The notes under the pieces: model-generated
Databases searched by the model: none
What the model was told of the DNA's origin: nothing
What the model saw: only the letters and a program-made list of their open reading frames with translations
Made by a program: the position numbers and the translations under genes
Part shown: positions 1-10,789 of the stretch, in pieces
How positions within the stretch are numbered: position 1 is the first letter of the stretch
How the letters are laid out: every line of letters starts with the position of its first letter
From: Shewanella metallivivens
GTDB taxonomy: Bacteria; Pseudomonadota; Gammaproteobacteria; Enterobacterales; Shewanellaceae
Assembly (NCBI RefSeq): GCF_028750675.1
Contig: NZ_JAQQPZ010000002.1
Span: forward strand, 249,800 to 313,799
Reading direction: 5' to 3'
Length of the DNA: 64,000 nucleotides

Positions 1-692
1 TGGAACGTGACCGTTTACAAAGCCTTATCGACACTACTCGTGCCGAAGTTGCGCAAGCTAAAGCAGCGTTAAACGATCGTATTATTTCAGCGCCTTTTGC
101 AGGCCGTCTCGGTTTACGTCAGGTTAGCATGGGCAGTTTAGTCACTCCTGGTGAGCAAATCAGCACTTTAGATGATGTGAGTAAAATCAAATTAGATTTT
201 TCTGTTCCTGAGCGCTTTATTCAAGAGCTTCAACCTGGAAAACTCGTTGAAGCAAGCGCGGTTGCTTATCCAGATCGGATATTTAAAGGGGTTGTGACCT
301 CTATAGACAGTCGTGTTAACCCAGAAACACGTGCTGTGATTGTACGTGCTGTGTTGCCCAACTCAGATCTTAGCCTTCTTCCTGGCATGTTAATGAAAGT
401 GAAGCTGATTAAACAAAGCCGTGAAGCGCTTTTATTGCCTGAAGCCGCGGTCATTCCTATTCAAAGCAAACACTTTGTTTATGTCGTTGGCGCTGACAAT
501 AAAGTGATTCAACAGCAAGTGACATTAGGGATCCGTTCAAGAGGTTGGGTTGAAATTACAGAAGGGCTTGATATTGGTCAGCAGGTGATTATTCGCGGCA
601 TCTTAAAAGTACGTCCGGGTGATGAAGTTAAAGTTCAACAAGCAGAAAACTTTAAATTTGCACAAGTCGAAGATATGGAGAAGTCAGCATGA
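1..692 (+). CDS. RND efflux periplasmic adaptor subunit, 5'-truncated by the window edge
   Basis: The reading frame is open from base 3 to the stop at 690-692 and enters the window already in the hairpin/lipoyl part, with the typical phrase SAPFAGRLGLRQV before the ATG at 129, so that ATG is internal. About 229 residues remain. They cover the end of the coiled-coil hairpin, the lipoyl half (residues 25-60), the beta-barrel with RAVLPNSDLSLLPGM near residues 115-130, and the membrane-proximal domain. Adaptors of this family (MFP/HlyD) link an inner-membrane RND pump to an outer-membrane channel. The stop overlaps the start of the permease gene (ATGA), which implies translational coupling. The substrate cannot be told from the sequence. 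Confidence 0.95.
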   Translation, partial: ERDRLQSLIDTTRAEVAQAKAALNDRIISAPFAGRLGLRQVSMGSLVTPGEQISTLDDVSKIKLDFSVPERFIQELQPGKLVEASAVAYPDRIFKGVVTSIDSRVNPETRAVIVRAVLPNSDLSLLPGMLMKVKLIKQSREALLLPEAAVIPIQSKHFVYVVGADNKVIQQQVTLGIRSRGWVEITEGLDIGQQVIIRGILKVRPGDEVKVQQAENFKFAQVEDMEKSA

Positions 693-3600
693 TATTAACT
701 GACTTGTCTGTTAAACGGCCGGTTTTTGCATCTGTAATCAGCATTTTACTTATTGTTTTAGGCTTAGTGTCATTCGGAAAATTGCCACTGCGCGAATACC
801 CTAATATTGACCCACCTATTGTCTCGGTCGAAACCAGCTATCGTGGTGCGAGTGCTTCGGTAGTCGAAAGCCGCATTACCCAGCTGATTGAAGATAGAAT
901 TAGTGGTGTTGAAGGCATTCGCCAAATCAGTTCATCAAGCAGTGATGGACGTTCAAACGTGACGATAGAGTTTGATATTAATCGTGATATTGAAGCCGCG
1001 ACTAATGATGTACGTGACAGAGTTTCGGGTTTGTTAGAACAATTACCCGAAGAAGCCGATTCACCGTCTATTTACAAAGCTAACGGCAGCGATGAAGTGA
1101 TTATGTGGCTAAATTTGGTCTCTGATCAAATGGACACATTACAACTGACCGATTATGCCAACCGTTATTTAGTAGACCGTTTTTCGGTGATCGACGGTGT
1201 ATCAACACTTCGGTTAGGCGGTGGTAAAGTTTATGCGCTTCGGATTTGGATTGATCGTCAAGCGTTGGCTTCACGTAATCTTACCGTATCTGATGTTGAA
1301 GATGCATTACGTTCGGAAAACGTTGAATTACCCGCAGGTTCTATTGAATCTAAAGATCGTCATTTTACCGTTCGACTCGATCGGGTATTCAAAACAGCTG
1401 AAGATTTTTCTAACCTAGTGATCACTCAAGGCGATGACGGTTACTTAGTTAAACTTGCCGATGTGGCTAAAGTAGAAATTGGTTCAGAAGAAGAACGAAT
1501 TATCTTTAGAGGTAACAAAGAGTCCATGATTGGCTTAGGTGTCAGTAAGCAATCAACGGCGAATACGCTTGAAGTTGCCCGTGCCGCGAATGCCTTGGTT
1601 GATCAACTTAACCCTACATTACCAGCGGGTATGGAAATTAAACGCTCATACGATAGCTCGGTATTTATTGAAGCCTCGATTGACGAAGTTTATCAAACCC
1701 TGTTTATTGCCATGGTATTGGTCATTATTGTGATTTACCTGTTTCTAGGTTCTGTGCGGGCAATGTTAATCCCGGCAATTACGGTACCAGTGTCGTTACT
1801 GGCAACGTTTATCGTGCTTTATGCTTTGGGTTATACCATTAACTTATTGACCTTACTGGCGATGATTTTAGCCATTGGTATGGTGGTTGATGACGCGATT
1901 GTGATGTTAGAAAACATTCATCGCCGTATCGAAGAAGGTGACTCGCCATTAAAAGCCGCTTTCTTAGGCGCACGAGAAGTGGCCTTTGCCGTCGTTGCAA
2001 CCACATTAGTACTGGTCGCTGTCTTTATGCCTATTACCTTCCTAGAGGGTGATTTAGGTAAGTTATTTAAAGAGTTTGCTGTGACCATGAGCGCTGCGGT
2101 GATATTTTCAAGTATTGTCGCGTTAACGCTTACCCCAATGATGTGTTCTAAATTGCTTAAACCAGCGGATCAAGACCCATGGCTAGTTAAGCAAGTTGAC
2201 AAGATGATGGACAAGTTATCTGACTGGTACTTAATTACACTCAATACTGGGATGAAGCGTCCTATTATGGTGTCGCTTGTGGTGTTAATTGCTTTTGGTT
2301 TGAGTGGCTATTTACTCAATAAAGTGCCGCAAGAGTTTGCCCCGCAAGAAGACCGTGGTTCGATGTTTTTGATTGTCAATGGTCCCCAAGGTGCCAGTTT
2401 TGAATATATTGAAAAATATATGGATGAAGTTGAAGGACGCTTAATGCCATTGGTCGAAGCCGGTGATATTAAACGTCTCCTGATCCGTGCTCCACGTGGT
2501 TTTGGTGCAGGAGCTGATTTCTCAAATGGTATGGCTATTATTGTATTAGAGGATTGGGCTGAGCGTCGTAGTGCCAATGACATCATTGTTGATATACGTG
2601 CCCGCTTAGCCGACCTGGCTGGCATAAGAGCGTTCCCAATCATGCGGCAAGCCTTTGGGCGTGGCGTTGGTAAACCAGTACAGTTTGTGATTGGTGGCCC
2701 CAGTTATGAAGAATTGGCTGATTGGCGAGACACCATGCTTGAGAAAGCCAAAGAGAATCAAAACATCATTGGGTTAGATCATGACTACCAAGAAACCAAA
2801 CCGCAATTAAGAGTCATTATTGACCGTGAACGTGCCGCCGATCTCGGGGTGTCTATTTCGCACCTTGGACGTACTTTAGAGTCAATGTTAGGGTCACGCC
2901 TAGTGACTACCTTTATGCGCGATGGTGAAGAGTATGACGTGATAGTTGAAGGTAATCGTGATAATCAAAGCACTGCCACTGATATGGAAAATATCTATGT
3001 GCGCTCTGACCGTTCACAGGAGTTAATTCCGTTATCAAACCTTGTGACAATCGAAGAGTTTGCCGATGCCAGTTCGCTTAATCGCTATAATCGTATGCGT
3101 TCGATTACCCTTGAGGCAAACCTCGCACCCGATTACAGCCTAGGTGAAGCGCTTGATTATCTTAATAACCTAGCCAGCACTTATTTACCTGCTGAAGCTG
3201 TTATTAGTTATAAAGGACCATCATTGGATTATCAAGAGTCTGGCAACTCGATGAACTTTGTATTTTTACTGGCATTGGGCATTGTGTTTCTAGTGTTAGC
3301 GGCGCAATTTGAAAGCTACATTCATCCGATGGTGATCATGCTTACGGTGCCTTTGGCGACCTTAGGTGCGTTAATTGGTTTGTGGGTGACTGGCCAAAGT
3401 ATCAATATTTACAGCCAAATCGGCATCATTATGTTAGTCGGGTTGGCCGCTAAAAATGGTATTTTAATTGTTGAGTTCTCTAACCAACTTCGAGACCGTG
3501 GGGTTGAGTTTCAACAAGCCATTTTGCAAGCTTCTTCTCAGCGATTAAGACCTATTTTAATGACAGGTATCACCACTGCAGCTGGCGCCATTCCGTTAGT

Positions 3601-3784
3601 CATAGCGTCTGGTGCGGGGGCAGAAACTCGCTTTGTCATTGGTGTGGTGGTGTTGTCAGGCATTTTATTGGCTACCTTCTTTACCTTGATTGTTATTCCG
3701 GTGGCATACAGTCTGTTTGCTCGTAATAGTAGTTCACCAGAAGCGGTGGCAAAACAGCTCGAAGCTGAATTACAGCAAGAGTAA
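689..3784 (+). CDS. RND-family efflux permease (AcrB/MexB-like, HAE1 type)
   Basis: 1031 residues, full length for an AcrB-type proton-driven multidrug pump. It has a first membrane helix at about residues 12-30, two large periplasmic loops, and helix blocks near 335-500 and 870-1010. The paired aspartates of helix 4 (GMVVDDAIVMLENI) and the lysine of the later helix (GLAAKNGILIVEF) that form the proton relay are present. The start overlaps the adaptor stop by four bases. No outer-membrane channel gene follows, so the pump may use a shared TolC-like channel. HAE1-type drug export is more likely than heavy-metal export because no metal-binding methionine or histidine clusters are seen. Confidence 0.96.
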   Translation: MILTDLSVKRPVFASVISILLIVLGLVSFGKLPLREYPNIDPPIVSVETSYRGASASVVESRITQLIEDRISGVEGIRQISSSSSDGRSNVTIEFDINRDIEAATNDVRDRVSGLLEQLPEEADSPSIYKANGSDEVIMWLNLVSDQMDTLQLTDYANRYLVDRFSVIDGVSTLRLGGGKVYALRIWIDRQALASRNLTVSDVEDALRSENVELPAGSIESKDRHFTVRLDRVFKTAEDFSNLVITQGDDGYLVKLADVAKVEIGSEEERIIFRGNKESMIGLGVSKQSTANTLEVARAANALVDQLNPTLPAGMEIKRSYDSSVFIEASIDEVYQTLFIAMVLVIIVIYLFLGSVRAMLIPAITVPVSLLATFIVLYALGYTINLLTLLAMILAIGMVVDDAIVMLENIHRRIEEGDSPLKAAFLGAREVAFAVVATTLVLVAVFMPITFLEGDLGKLFKEFAVTMSAAVIFSSIVALTLTPMMCSKLLKPADQDPWLVKQVDKMMDKLSDWYLITLNTGMKRPIMVSLVVLIAFGLSGYLLNKVPQEFAPQEDRGSMFLIVNGPQGASFEYIEKYMDEVEGRLMPLVEAGDIKRLLIRAPRGFGAGADFSNGMAIIVLEDWAERRSANDIIVDIRARLADLAGIRAFPIMRQAFGRGVGKPVQFVIGGPSYEELADWRDTMLEKAKENQNIIGLDHDYQETKPQLRVIIDRERAADLGVSISHLGRTLESMLGSRLVTTFMRDGEEYDVIVEGNRDNQSTATDMENIYVRSDRSQELIPLSNLVTIEEFADASSLNRYNRMRSITLEANLAPDYSLGEALDYLNNLASTYLPAEAVISYKGPSLDYQESGNSMNFVFLLALGIVFLVLAAQFESYIHPMVIMLTVPLATLGALIGLWVTGQSINIYSQIGIIMLVGLAAKNGILIVEFSNQLRDRGVEFQQAILQASSQRLRPILMTGITTAAGAIPLVIASGAGAETRFVIGVVVLSGILLATFFTLIVIPVAYSLFARNSSSPEAVAKQLEAELQQE

Positions 3785-3804
3785 ATTTGTTGTTTAATTG
3801 TTTA

Positions 3805-4070
3805 ATACCAATCTGCATTAGCATTTGCTCTTTTAGCGAAAGTTATCAGTGAGGTATTCGAGGTAGCCTTTTGAGGGCATAGTGCACTATGTTAAGAAAG
3901 GCTAACAAAGAAGACCACGCTGATAAATTCGTCCTTCGGGGGGGGCGTCACAAACCCCATTACGGCTTCAAATGACTTTGATGTAGGATGACTACACCTG
4001 CAGTCATTTTCATTGTACTGGCTCTAGTGACGCAGCCTAAAATAGATCACATACTAATAAGGATTGGTAT
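3805..4070. mobile_element. MITE-like non-coding element with imperfect terminal inverted repeats
   Basis: The segment begins ATACCAATCTGCATTAG and ends with the complement of ATACCAATCCTTATTAGT, giving imperfect terminal inverted repeats of about 17 bases around 230 bases that hold no credible ORF. TA/TAA bases flank both ends. Length and structure fit a miniature inverted-repeat element. This is inferred from internal structure only, because no second copy lies in the window. It separates the RND genes from the convergent receptor gene. Confidence 0.6.
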
Positions 4071-4101
4071 AACATACCAGTCAGACATTGATTGGTATGT
4101 T
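4071..4101. other. Strong hairpin directly after the MITE-like element
   Basis: AACATACCAGTCA pairs with TGATTGGTATGTT over 13 positions (one G-U) around a five-base loop. No T-run follows on either strand, so it is not a classical terminator. It repeats the ACCA/TGGT core of the element ends at 3805 and 4070 and may be part of the same mobile structure or an mRNA 3' stabiliser for the RND transcript. Confidence 0.5.
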
Positions 4102-4230
4102 AGATGCTAACCGATGTAAAACAAAGTATGGTGTTAAATTAAAGTCATGTTGCGATTATTAACCGAACATATTGCCGCATTCAGCTGTTTACCTTGGATC
4201 TAACCCTCAACGGATCAATAACCGTCAAAA

Positions 4231-6219
4231 CTAGCTGGAAAGTTGCTCCAGCATTTGCATATTCTTATTGATACTACTTATTTGTCGTTCAATTTCCTTC
4301 ACTCTATCTAAACCTAAATCGGCAGTTTTGGCGGATGTTTCAGATGCTTCACGTAAACTAATAATGGCACCTTTTAACGTCTCTATCGTATGGTCACTTT
4401 CTTCCATGGATGTTCCAAGTTTTGTAGAACATTGGGTTATTTGCGAAACGGCATCATTCATAATCGAAAACTTACTTTCAGTTTCACTTAAACTTTCATT
4501 TACTGAGTTAGCAAGAGAGCGGACTTCATCGGCTACTACGGCAAAACCTCGGCCAGCTTCTCCGGCTCTAGCGGCTTCAATAGCAGCGTTTAATGCCAAT
4601 AGGTTAGTGTTATTAGACAATGATCCAATAGTATCTAATACTTGAGACACGTCTGACACACTTTGTTGAATTTCATTTACACTCGAGGTAAGTTCTGTTG
4701 ATAATGTACTCAGCACTTCTTGTGATTGAACAAACACACCAATGCCATCATCAACTGAACACATATATTGATGTGATTCGTTGGTGCTGCGAGAAATAGA
4801 GGCAAAACTATCCATTGAGGCTTTAACCACGTCATTATAACCGTCATATTCTTCAATAATTGCTTGCCGTAAGTCAGCAATTTTTTCAGATTTTTTTTGT
4901 TTTACTTGAGAATAATAGGATAGGGTACTAACGAGATTATGAGTGAAATCGTCAAATGAAGATTGTGAAGACTCGCCTTTAAAAATAAATAATCCTGTTA
5001 GTGTTTGGTTTTGGTGTAAATTGTGTGAAACTTCTCCAAATGTTGAGAAACCAGATATTGACGAACCATCGAAACAATTTACCTCTTTAAGTGAAGGCCC
5101 ATTGTTTAATCGGCGTAAAATACAATCATTAGCAATGGACGTTATAAGTTTGCGGCCATTGAGAAACTTTGCGTAATCTTGATTTAATTTAGTAGTGAAG
5201 TTTGAACTTTTAACAAGATGCAGTGTTTCACCCAAATTTAAGTCACAGTAAAATGTTACTTGTTTTGCGATTAAATCAAGTGACATAATCGATCGTATAA
5301 ATAACCTGCCTTTCATTTCAATTGCAAACGAATAGCCCGATAATGATGATTCAAGTTTTTCTGGTGCACATTTAAAGTGTGCGCATAATGCGTCTATTGG
5401 ATTTTCTAGTAGCAATCCTTGCTTACTGATAAATGATGTTATCGTCCTTGTTTCTGGAGAGCAGCTCCCAATATCGAAGCTGATACCTGTTTTTTCAAAG
5501 TTATGCGTGGAGAAAATATCGTAATGGTATTCTGGTGCGAGTTTACAATAAATGCTAACGGCCTTATCGGAAACAATTTTACCATCAATACAAATTTGTG
5601 ATTGTTTAAAATCTAATGCGCCTCCGGCACTACCACCAATCATCGAGGTTAGCGGAACCTGTGCGGTGACAAATGCCTCAAGAAAAAATGATTCACTCGT
5701 TGTTAAACCAGGAAAATATTGAAGAATAAAAGTATCAGCTGGAGAGACCTTTATAGTAGGTTTGATGTTAGCTTCAATTGAAGAACGCATTTTGGATGTG
5801 CGCTCCTCTATATTCATGTTCACTTTGCCTTCCATCAAATCCTTGCAGTGCATGTCAACGATAAAAGCATTGGTACTTGAAACAATACTCTTACTGAAGA
5901 AATGTAACATGATGGACTTAGTATCAACGAGATTGTATAAGTCTCCCTCTCCTGATTCACTGCCAAAAAGTCCGGCTGTTTGTAGCAAAAGAGTACGCTC
6001 TGCTAATGTTAACTTGTTTGTTAATGTTGAGCTGATTTGATTAAAATCCAGTTCTGGTGGAATGTAACCGATAACTAATGAAATTTCATCGACCGAAAAC
6101 AAGGCCGAAAAGTCGACACTATTCAGCTTATTTAAGGGTATTTTTTTTATCACTGACGCTGGCGGCGCAGATGTATTGTTGTTATTTTTGCCAAACGAAA
6201 AGATTTTTTTGATATTCAT
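4231..6219 (-). CDS. Soluble FIST-domain methyl-accepting chemotaxis protein
   Basis: I start the protein at the ATG at 6219 because GAGG lies five bases upstream; this removes 19 poor-quality residues and leaves 662. Residues of about 30-400 look like FIST_N plus FIST_C, a presumed small-ligand sensor, with the [10 protein letters not shown] loop characteristic of FIST. Residues of about 400-660 form a long coiled coil carrying the MCP signalling tip ([20 protein letters not shown] then [12 protein letters not shown]), which binds CheA/CheW. No transmembrane helix or signal peptide is visible, so it is probably cytoplasmic. No C-terminal receptor-docking pentapeptide is present. The gene stands alone. 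The ligand is unknown. Confidence 0.9.
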   Translation of the reverse strand: MNIKKIFSFGKNNNNTSAPPASVIKKIPLNKLNSVDFSALFSVDEISLVIGYIPPELDFNQISSTLTNKLTLAERTLLLQTAGLFGSESGEGDLYNLVDTKSIMLHFFSKSIVSSTNAFIVDMHCKDLMEGKVNMNIEERTSKMRSSIEANIKPTIKVSPADTFILQYFPGLTTSESFFLEAFVTAQVPLTSMIGGSAGGALDFKQSQICIDGKIVSDKAVSIYCKLAPEYHYDIFSTHNFEKTGISFDIGSCSPETRTITSFISKQGLLLENPIDALCAHFKCAPEKLESSLSGYSFAIEMKGRLFIRSIMSLDLIAKQVTFYCDLNLGETLHLVKSSNFTTKLNQDYAKFLNGRKLITSIANDCILRRLNNGPSLKEVNCFDGSSISGFSTFGEVSHNLHQNQTLTGLFIFKGESSQSSFDDFTHNLVSTLSYYSQVKQKKSEKIADLRQAIIEEYDGYNDVVKASMDSFASISRSTNESHQYMCSVDDGIGVFVQSQEVLSTLSTELTSSVNEIQQSVSDVSQVLDTIGSLSNNTNLLALNAAIEAARAGEAGRGFAVVADEVRSLANSVNESLSETESKFSIMNDAVSQITQCSTKLGTSMEESDHTIETLKGAIISLREASETSAKTADLGLDRVKEIERQISSINKNMQMLEQLSS

Positions 6220-6785
6220 GTAGGCCTCAAATTTGTGTGTATGGGCACAACTGGCGCTGCATAGTACTAAGTGCATACAGCGTTCTTGTTGTTACAAAAA
6301 TACATAGTTTATTAATGGCGTTAATTCCACATAAATTTGGCTTTAAAGTTCAGTTAGATACCCAATGGCGCGATGTAAATTCATATTCTGACTTTAATGG
6401 GGTGATAAAGGTTTTTATCATATTTAGTGTTATGTAATTCAGTATGTATACATACATGATTATTTACTTTCTTTACAAATATGTTACGAAATTGACGTTA
6501 CTTAAACGCTGTATTGTTTGCAATGTATTTAAGTATAAAAAGAACTGCAATATGATCCTTGTCAAAAAAACAGGGCAAGAGCATGAAAATTCACTTGCCA
6601 AATATGACCGTTTCAAGGTACTTGGCATTGGCACAAATATTGAATCGAGACGCATATATAATGATGCAGCAAGTAACATTATGATAAATAACTTATTGCC
6701 GTTTATATCTTATTAATTCAGTGTATCAACAAGTCAACAATTCAACTCAAATAACGGTGGAAATTTTTAAAGAAAAACGGTCATG
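6220..6785. other. Intergenic stretch without a credible gene; holds a 14-bp palindrome
   Basis: AT-rich upstream region of the FIST receptor. The only structured element I see is the perfect palindrome GTATGTATACATAC at 6442-6455, about 220 bases upstream of the receptor start, which could be an operator. Short open frames here have poor composition and no ribosome-binding sites. Confidence 0.4.
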
Positions 6786-7214
6786 TTAACCTCTTAAAAT
6801 CAAACATGAGGCCGTTGCGGTTGCGAGTAATTTGCCATCTTCAGTGGTTAAGGTGCCTTCTGAAATACCTAACGATTTAGACAAATTCATTAAATTACCC
6901 TTGGCAATTAAACGCTGATTTTGCGGTACCGGGCGCACCATTTTTATATTTAAATCGATGGTTGAATAACTCACACCGGCTGGCAATGCAGAATGCACAG
7001 CACAGGCGGTAACCGTGTCTAATACTGTCGCCGCAAAGCCACCGTGTACACCGCCCATAGGGTTAAGGTGGCGCTCACTGGCAAAGGCATCAAACGAGAC
7101 TTTACCTTCACTGACCGCAACAGGTTGCATCGGAATCGTCTCGCTAATTGACGGGGCAGGGATATCGCCATTTAGCATGGCTTGCATCAGTTGTAATCCA
7201 CTTAAGTGTTTCAT
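6786..7214 (-). CDS. PaaI-family hotdog-fold thioesterase
   Basis: 142 residues, the normal size for a single hotdog domain. The motif NPMGGVHGGFAATVLDTVTA near residues 50-70 is the PaaI/YbgC-like acyl-CoA thioesterase signature, with the conserved G-V-H-G-G loop and following acidic residue. GAAGGA precedes the ATG. It is read in the same direction as fadE, 92 bases beyond the fadE stop, but a terminator lies between, so it probably has its own promoter or depends on read-through. A role in releasing acyl groups from CoA during fatty-acid breakdown is inferred from this position; the exact substrate is unknown. Confidence 0.88.
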   Translation of the reverse strand: MKHLSGLQLMQAMLNGDIPAPSISETIPMQPVAVSEGKVSFDAFASERHLNPMGGVHGGFAATVLDTVTACAVHSALPAGVSYSTIDLNIKMVRPVPQNQRLIAKGNLMNLSKSLGISEGTLTTEDGKLLATATASCLILRG

Positions 7215-7244
7215 TATTGTCCTTCCAACATCATTAGACTATAG

Positions 7245-7281
7245 AGATAAAAAAGGGCAAAGCTTGCGCTTTACCCTTTTT
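7245..7281 (-). terminator. Rho-independent terminator of fadE
   Basis: On the minus strand GGGTAAAGC pairs with GCTTTGCCC around a four-base loop and is followed by TTTTTTAT. It lies just past the fadE stop at 7306. Confidence 0.85.
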
Positions 7282-7305
7282 AGTTAGGCTAATTAGCCTG
7301 AACAG

Positions 7306-9753
7306 CTAGGCTGCTTTTTCTTGCTTTGCTTTAGGTGCAAGTTGCGCACGAAGCTCTTCGGTATCGAAATCATCAACGTTAATTGATTTTAAACGACCAA
7401 TTTCAGCACGTTCCAGTAAAGCAATTTCGCTGTCGCTTAACACACCAAGCGCTTTACCTTCTGCGGCAACTTTGTCTAACCACATAAATGGCAGACGTTT
7501 ACCTGCAGCTTTACAAACTTTGTCATAAAGTGGTTCTGCTGCAAGAATATCTTTAAAGGTTTGTTCTTGAATACCCACAGCATTAAACTCTGATGGGGTC
7601 CAGAACTGGCCTTTACCTAAACGGTCACGGCTCGCACAGGGCGTTTGCATGATCTTAGCCACTTTGTGATCTAATACATCACTAGGGCGTTTAATCGGAC
7701 GACCAAATGGGAAGATAACGGCACGTAATGCAATGCCAAGACCCATTGGGAAGTTGTTAAGCAAGTCATCTAATGAATCTTGTAACTTGTATAACGAATC
7801 TTCTACTGCCCATTGTACTAAGGGCAAATCTTCAGTTAAACGACCATCATCTTGATATCGCTTCAACGTAGCAGAAGTCAGGTATAGCTGGCTTAGTAAG
7901 TCACCTAAACGGGCAGAAATACGCTCTTTACGCTTAAGGTTGCCACCTAAGGTTGCCATGGCTAAATCAGACAGTAGTGCTAAGTTAGCACTGAAACGGT
8001 TCATCTGTTGATAATAACGTTTGGTTTTATCTGAGTATGGGCTATTGGTGAAGTAAGACGAGGTGACCCCCATCCAGAAGCTACGAATAAAGTTAGACGT
8101 TGCAAAACCAATATGACCAAAGATGGCTGAGTCAAAGTTATCTAAACCACGGCTAGCATCAGTATCAAATGCAGATTCCATTTCGGCTAATACATATGGA
8201 TGACAGCGGATGGCGCCTTGACCATAAATAATCATTGAACGGGTTAGAATGTTTGCGCCTTCTACCGTAATGGCAATTGGTGCAGCTTGATAGCCACGGC
8301 CCAAGTAGTTATTGGGGCCAAGACACACGCCTTTACCGCCGTGAATGTCCATTGCATCAATAACACATTTTTGCATTCTGTCTGTTAAGTGGTACTTAAC
8401 GATGGCAGAAATGACCGATGGTTTTTCACCTAAATCAATTGCAGTCGTAGTCAATGTTGACACGGCATCCATAAGGTAAGCATTACCACCAATACGTGCC
8501 ATTGGCTCTTCGATGCCTTCTAACTTACCAATAGGTAACTTAAACTGACGACGAATACGCGCATAAGCGCCTGTTGCTACCGCAGCGGTTTTAACGCCAC
8601 CGGCTGAGTTTGACGGCAGGGTGATACCACGACCAACAGATAAACACTCAACTAGCATTCTCCAACCTTGGCCGGCCATTTCTGGACCACCAATGATGAA
8701 GCTTAACGGTACAAAGACTTCATTACCGCGAGTTGGACCATTTTGGAACATACAGTTTAATGGGAAATGACGACGGCCAGTTTCAACACCTGGAATATCA
8801 GTTGGAATAAGCGCACAAGTGATGCCTAATTCTTCTTTATCACCTAATAACTGCTCAGGGTCACGCAATTTAAAGGCTAAGCCTAATACTGTCGCAACAG
8901 GTGCTAGAGTAATGTAACGCTTGTTCCACGTTAGCTTCATACCAAGTACTTCTTCGCCTTGGAACTCACCTTTACATACCACACCAAAATCGGGAATAGA
9001 ACCTGCGTCGCTACCCGCTTCTGGGCTAGTTAATGCAAAACAAGGTACTTCTAAACCTTGCGCTAGGCGAGGGAGGTAGTGGTCTTGTTGCTCTTTTGTA
9101 CCATAGTGTTGTAACAGTTCACCAGGACCTAAAGAGTTAGGTACACCCACTGTTGAAGCGAGTTCACTGCTCACACCAGCCAGTTTTTGTAGCACGCAAG
9201 ATTGCGCATAAGCAGAATACTCTAAACCGCCGTACTTTTTCTTAATGATCATGGCAAAGAAGCCATTGTCTTTTAGGTACTGCCAAACATCCTGTGGAAG
9301 ATCGCCTAATTCATGCGAAACCTGATGTTGGTTAATCATTTTACACACTTCTTCAACAGGGCCGTCTAAGAATGCTTGTTCTTCGGCACTTAAGCGCGCT
9401 TTTGGATAGTTGTGAAGCTTGCTCCAGTTAGGATTACCTGCAAACAAATCAGCTTCCCACCACGTTGTACCTGCTTCAATGGCTTCTTTTTCGGTAGAAG
9501 ACATCTCAGGCATAATGCCACGATAAATTTTCAACAGTGGACGACTGATGTAGTTTTGTCTGAAAGATTTAATGTTTAAAGGTAGTGCGATAACAAGGAA
9601 TACTATCCATGAAATGACACCAATAATGTCCAATGTGCTGCCAACGACCATCACAATTGCTGCTGCAATTGTTGTCGATAATAGCGATACACGAAGGTAT
9701 GCCATCGCGCCGAGCACAAAGATCATCGCGATGATCCAAAGTAGGGTGGTCAC
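7306..9753 (-). CDS. fadE: Acyl-CoA dehydrogenase FadE
   Basis: 815 residues, matching the length of E. coli FadE, with long stretches I recognise from that protein (for example [20 protein letters not shown]). It catalyses the first, FAD-dependent step of fatty-acid beta-oxidation. Two N-terminal hydrophobic helices (residues 1-60) anchor it to the membrane. The dehydrogenase core spans about 100-550, with [14 protein letters not shown] for flavin/substrate binding, followed by the long C-terminal extension of the FadE subfamily. The start is GTG with AAGGAG seven bases upstream. A 22-bp PsrA-type palindrome lies about 130 bases upstream. A paralog is at 26025. As in E. coli, a yafJ homolog is close by. 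Confidence 0.97.
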   Translation of the reverse strand: MTTLLWIIAMIFVLGAMAYLRVSLLSTTIAAAIVMVVGSTLDIIGVISWIVFLVIALPLNIKSFRQNYISRPLLKIYRGIMPEMSSTEKEAIEAGTTWWEADLFAGNPNWSKLHNYPKARLSAEEQAFLDGPVEEVCKMINQHQVSHELGDLPQDVWQYLKDNGFFAMIIKKKYGGLEYSAYAQSCVLQKLAGVSSELASTVGVPNSLGPGELLQHYGTKEQQDHYLPRLAQGLEVPCFALTSPEAGSDAGSIPDFGVVCKGEFQGEEVLGMKLTWNKRYITLAPVATVLGLAFKLRDPEQLLGDKEELGITCALIPTDIPGVETGRRHFPLNCMFQNGPTRGNEVFVPLSFIIGGPEMAGQGWRMLVECLSVGRGITLPSNSAGGVKTAAVATGAYARIRRQFKLPIGKLEGIEEPMARIGGNAYLMDAVSTLTTTAIDLGEKPSVISAIVKYHLTDRMQKCVIDAMDIHGGKGVCLGPNNYLGRGYQAAPIAITVEGANILTRSMIIYGQGAIRCHPYVLAEMESAFDTDASRGLDNFDSAIFGHIGFATSNFIRSFWMGVTSSYFTNSPYSDKTKRYYQQMNRFSANLALLSDLAMATLGGNLKRKERISARLGDLLSQLYLTSATLKRYQDDGRLTEDLPLVQWAVEDSLYKLQDSLDDLLNNFPMGLGIALRAVIFPFGRPIKRPSDVLDHKVAKIMQTPCASRDRLGKGQFWTPSEFNAVGIQEQTFKDILAAEPLYDKVCKAAGKRLPFMWLDKVAAEGKALGVLSDSEIALLERAEIGRLKSINVDDFDTEELRAQLAPKAKQEKAA

Positions 9754-9883
9754 TGTACTTCTCCTTAAAGCTATTTTATAGGCAGAAAATAGCTTATTTA
9801 TTATTGATCTGATTCACAGGAATTATTGTGGTCTGACCTGTGTCACATAAAAGTTAACCTTATCTAGCCTCGAATACAAGTGT

Positions 9884-9905
9884 TTTTCAAACAATTGTTT
9901 GAAAA
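9884..9905. promoter_or_regulatory. Candidate PsrA operator upstream of fadE
   Basis: A perfect 22-bp palindrome centred on TCAAACAATTGTTTGA. It matches the known PsrA motif (G/C)AAAC-N4-GTTTG(G/C). It lies 131-152 bases upstream of fadE and 108 bases upstream of the divergent amidotransferase gene. The psrA gene itself is at 25372 in this window. Confidence 0.8.
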
Positions 9906-10012
9906 TTTGTGTGTTTGAAACGTTCCACTCAATAAGCATAGTAGATACAATACGTTCGACTTATTAAAATCGGTCAAAATGGTTCAATTTTACAACTATA
10001 AAGGCAAGTTTA

Positions 10013-10789
10013 ATGTGCGAATTACTGGCGATGAGTGCCAATGTGCCAACAGATATTGTTTTCAGTTTTACAGGCTTAGCCGAACGTGGTGGGGTGACCG
10101 GGCCGCATGTTGATGGCTGGGGAATTACGTTTTACGAAGGCAAAGGTAATCGCACTTTTAAAGACGCATCTGCGAGTAGTAAATCGCATATCGCCGATTT
10201 GATTAAATCTTATCCGATTAAGAGTGAGATTGTGGTGAGCCACATTCGACAAGCAAATCGAGGTTGTGTGTCGCTGGTTAATACTCACCCTTTTACTCGT
10301 GAACTGTGGGGACGATATTGGACTTATGCCCATAATGGGCAATTATCTGAATACCATGACAAATTTACGGTATCTCGTTTTCAGCCTGTCGGTGACACTG
10401 ATAGTGAGTTGGCTTTTTGCTGGATTTTAGAATCCGTTGTTAACCATTTTGGTGAACAAGAACCTGAAAACATGCAGCCGGTATTTGACTATATTGCCAC
10501 GCTTGCTGATGAAATACGTGAGCTAGGCGTGTTCAATATGTTATTGAGTAATGGTATAGATTTAATGGCATATTGTACTAATAATTTATGTCATATTACG
10601 CGCCGAGCCCCTTTTGGTAAGGCAACTCTGATTGATACCGATGTGGTGATTGATTTTAGTCAAGAAACCACGCCAAATGACGTGGTGACTGTGATTGCAA
10701 CAAGACCATTGACCAACAATGAAAACTGGGTGGTGCTAAGCCCTGGCGACTGGAAGTTATTTAGAAAAGGCGAGTTAGTCCTCGGCTAA
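10013..10789 (+). CDS. Class II glutamine amidotransferase (YafJ-like)
   Basis: 258 residues starting MCELLAMSAN. Cys2 becomes the N-terminal nucleophile after Met removal, as in Ntn-type glutamine amidotransferases. The motifs HVDGWGITFY, SHIRQANRG and NTHPF belong to the glutamine-binding pocket. No synthetase domain follows, so the ammonia acceptor is unknown; the family is seen as a stand-alone enzyme in many proteobacteria (YafJ in E. coli, near fadE). AAGG lies nine bases before the start. The last 15 bases overlap the convergent DUF3108 gene. Confidence 0.9.
   Translation: MCELLAMSANVPTDIVFSFTGLAERGGVTGPHVDGWGITFYEGKGNRTFKDASASSKSHIADLIKSYPIKSEIVVSHIRQANRGCVSLVNTHPFTRELWGRYWTYAHNGQLSEYHDKFTVSRFQPVGDTDSELAFCWILESVVNHFGEQEPENMQPVFDYIATLADEIRELGVFNMLLSNGIDLMAYCTNNLCHITRRAPFGKATLIDTDVVIDFSQETTPNDVVTVIATRPLTNNENWVVLSPGDWKLFRKGELVLG

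Noticed and set aside
2308..2643. A 111-codon antisense ORF within the RND permease gene
   Set aside because: A shadow of a strongly coding gene with all conserved RND motifs in the plus frame.
6444..6716. A 90-codon plus-strand ORF in the region upstream of the FIST receptor
   Set aside because: AT-driven composition, no ribosome-binding site and an equally long antisense frame; no family recognised.
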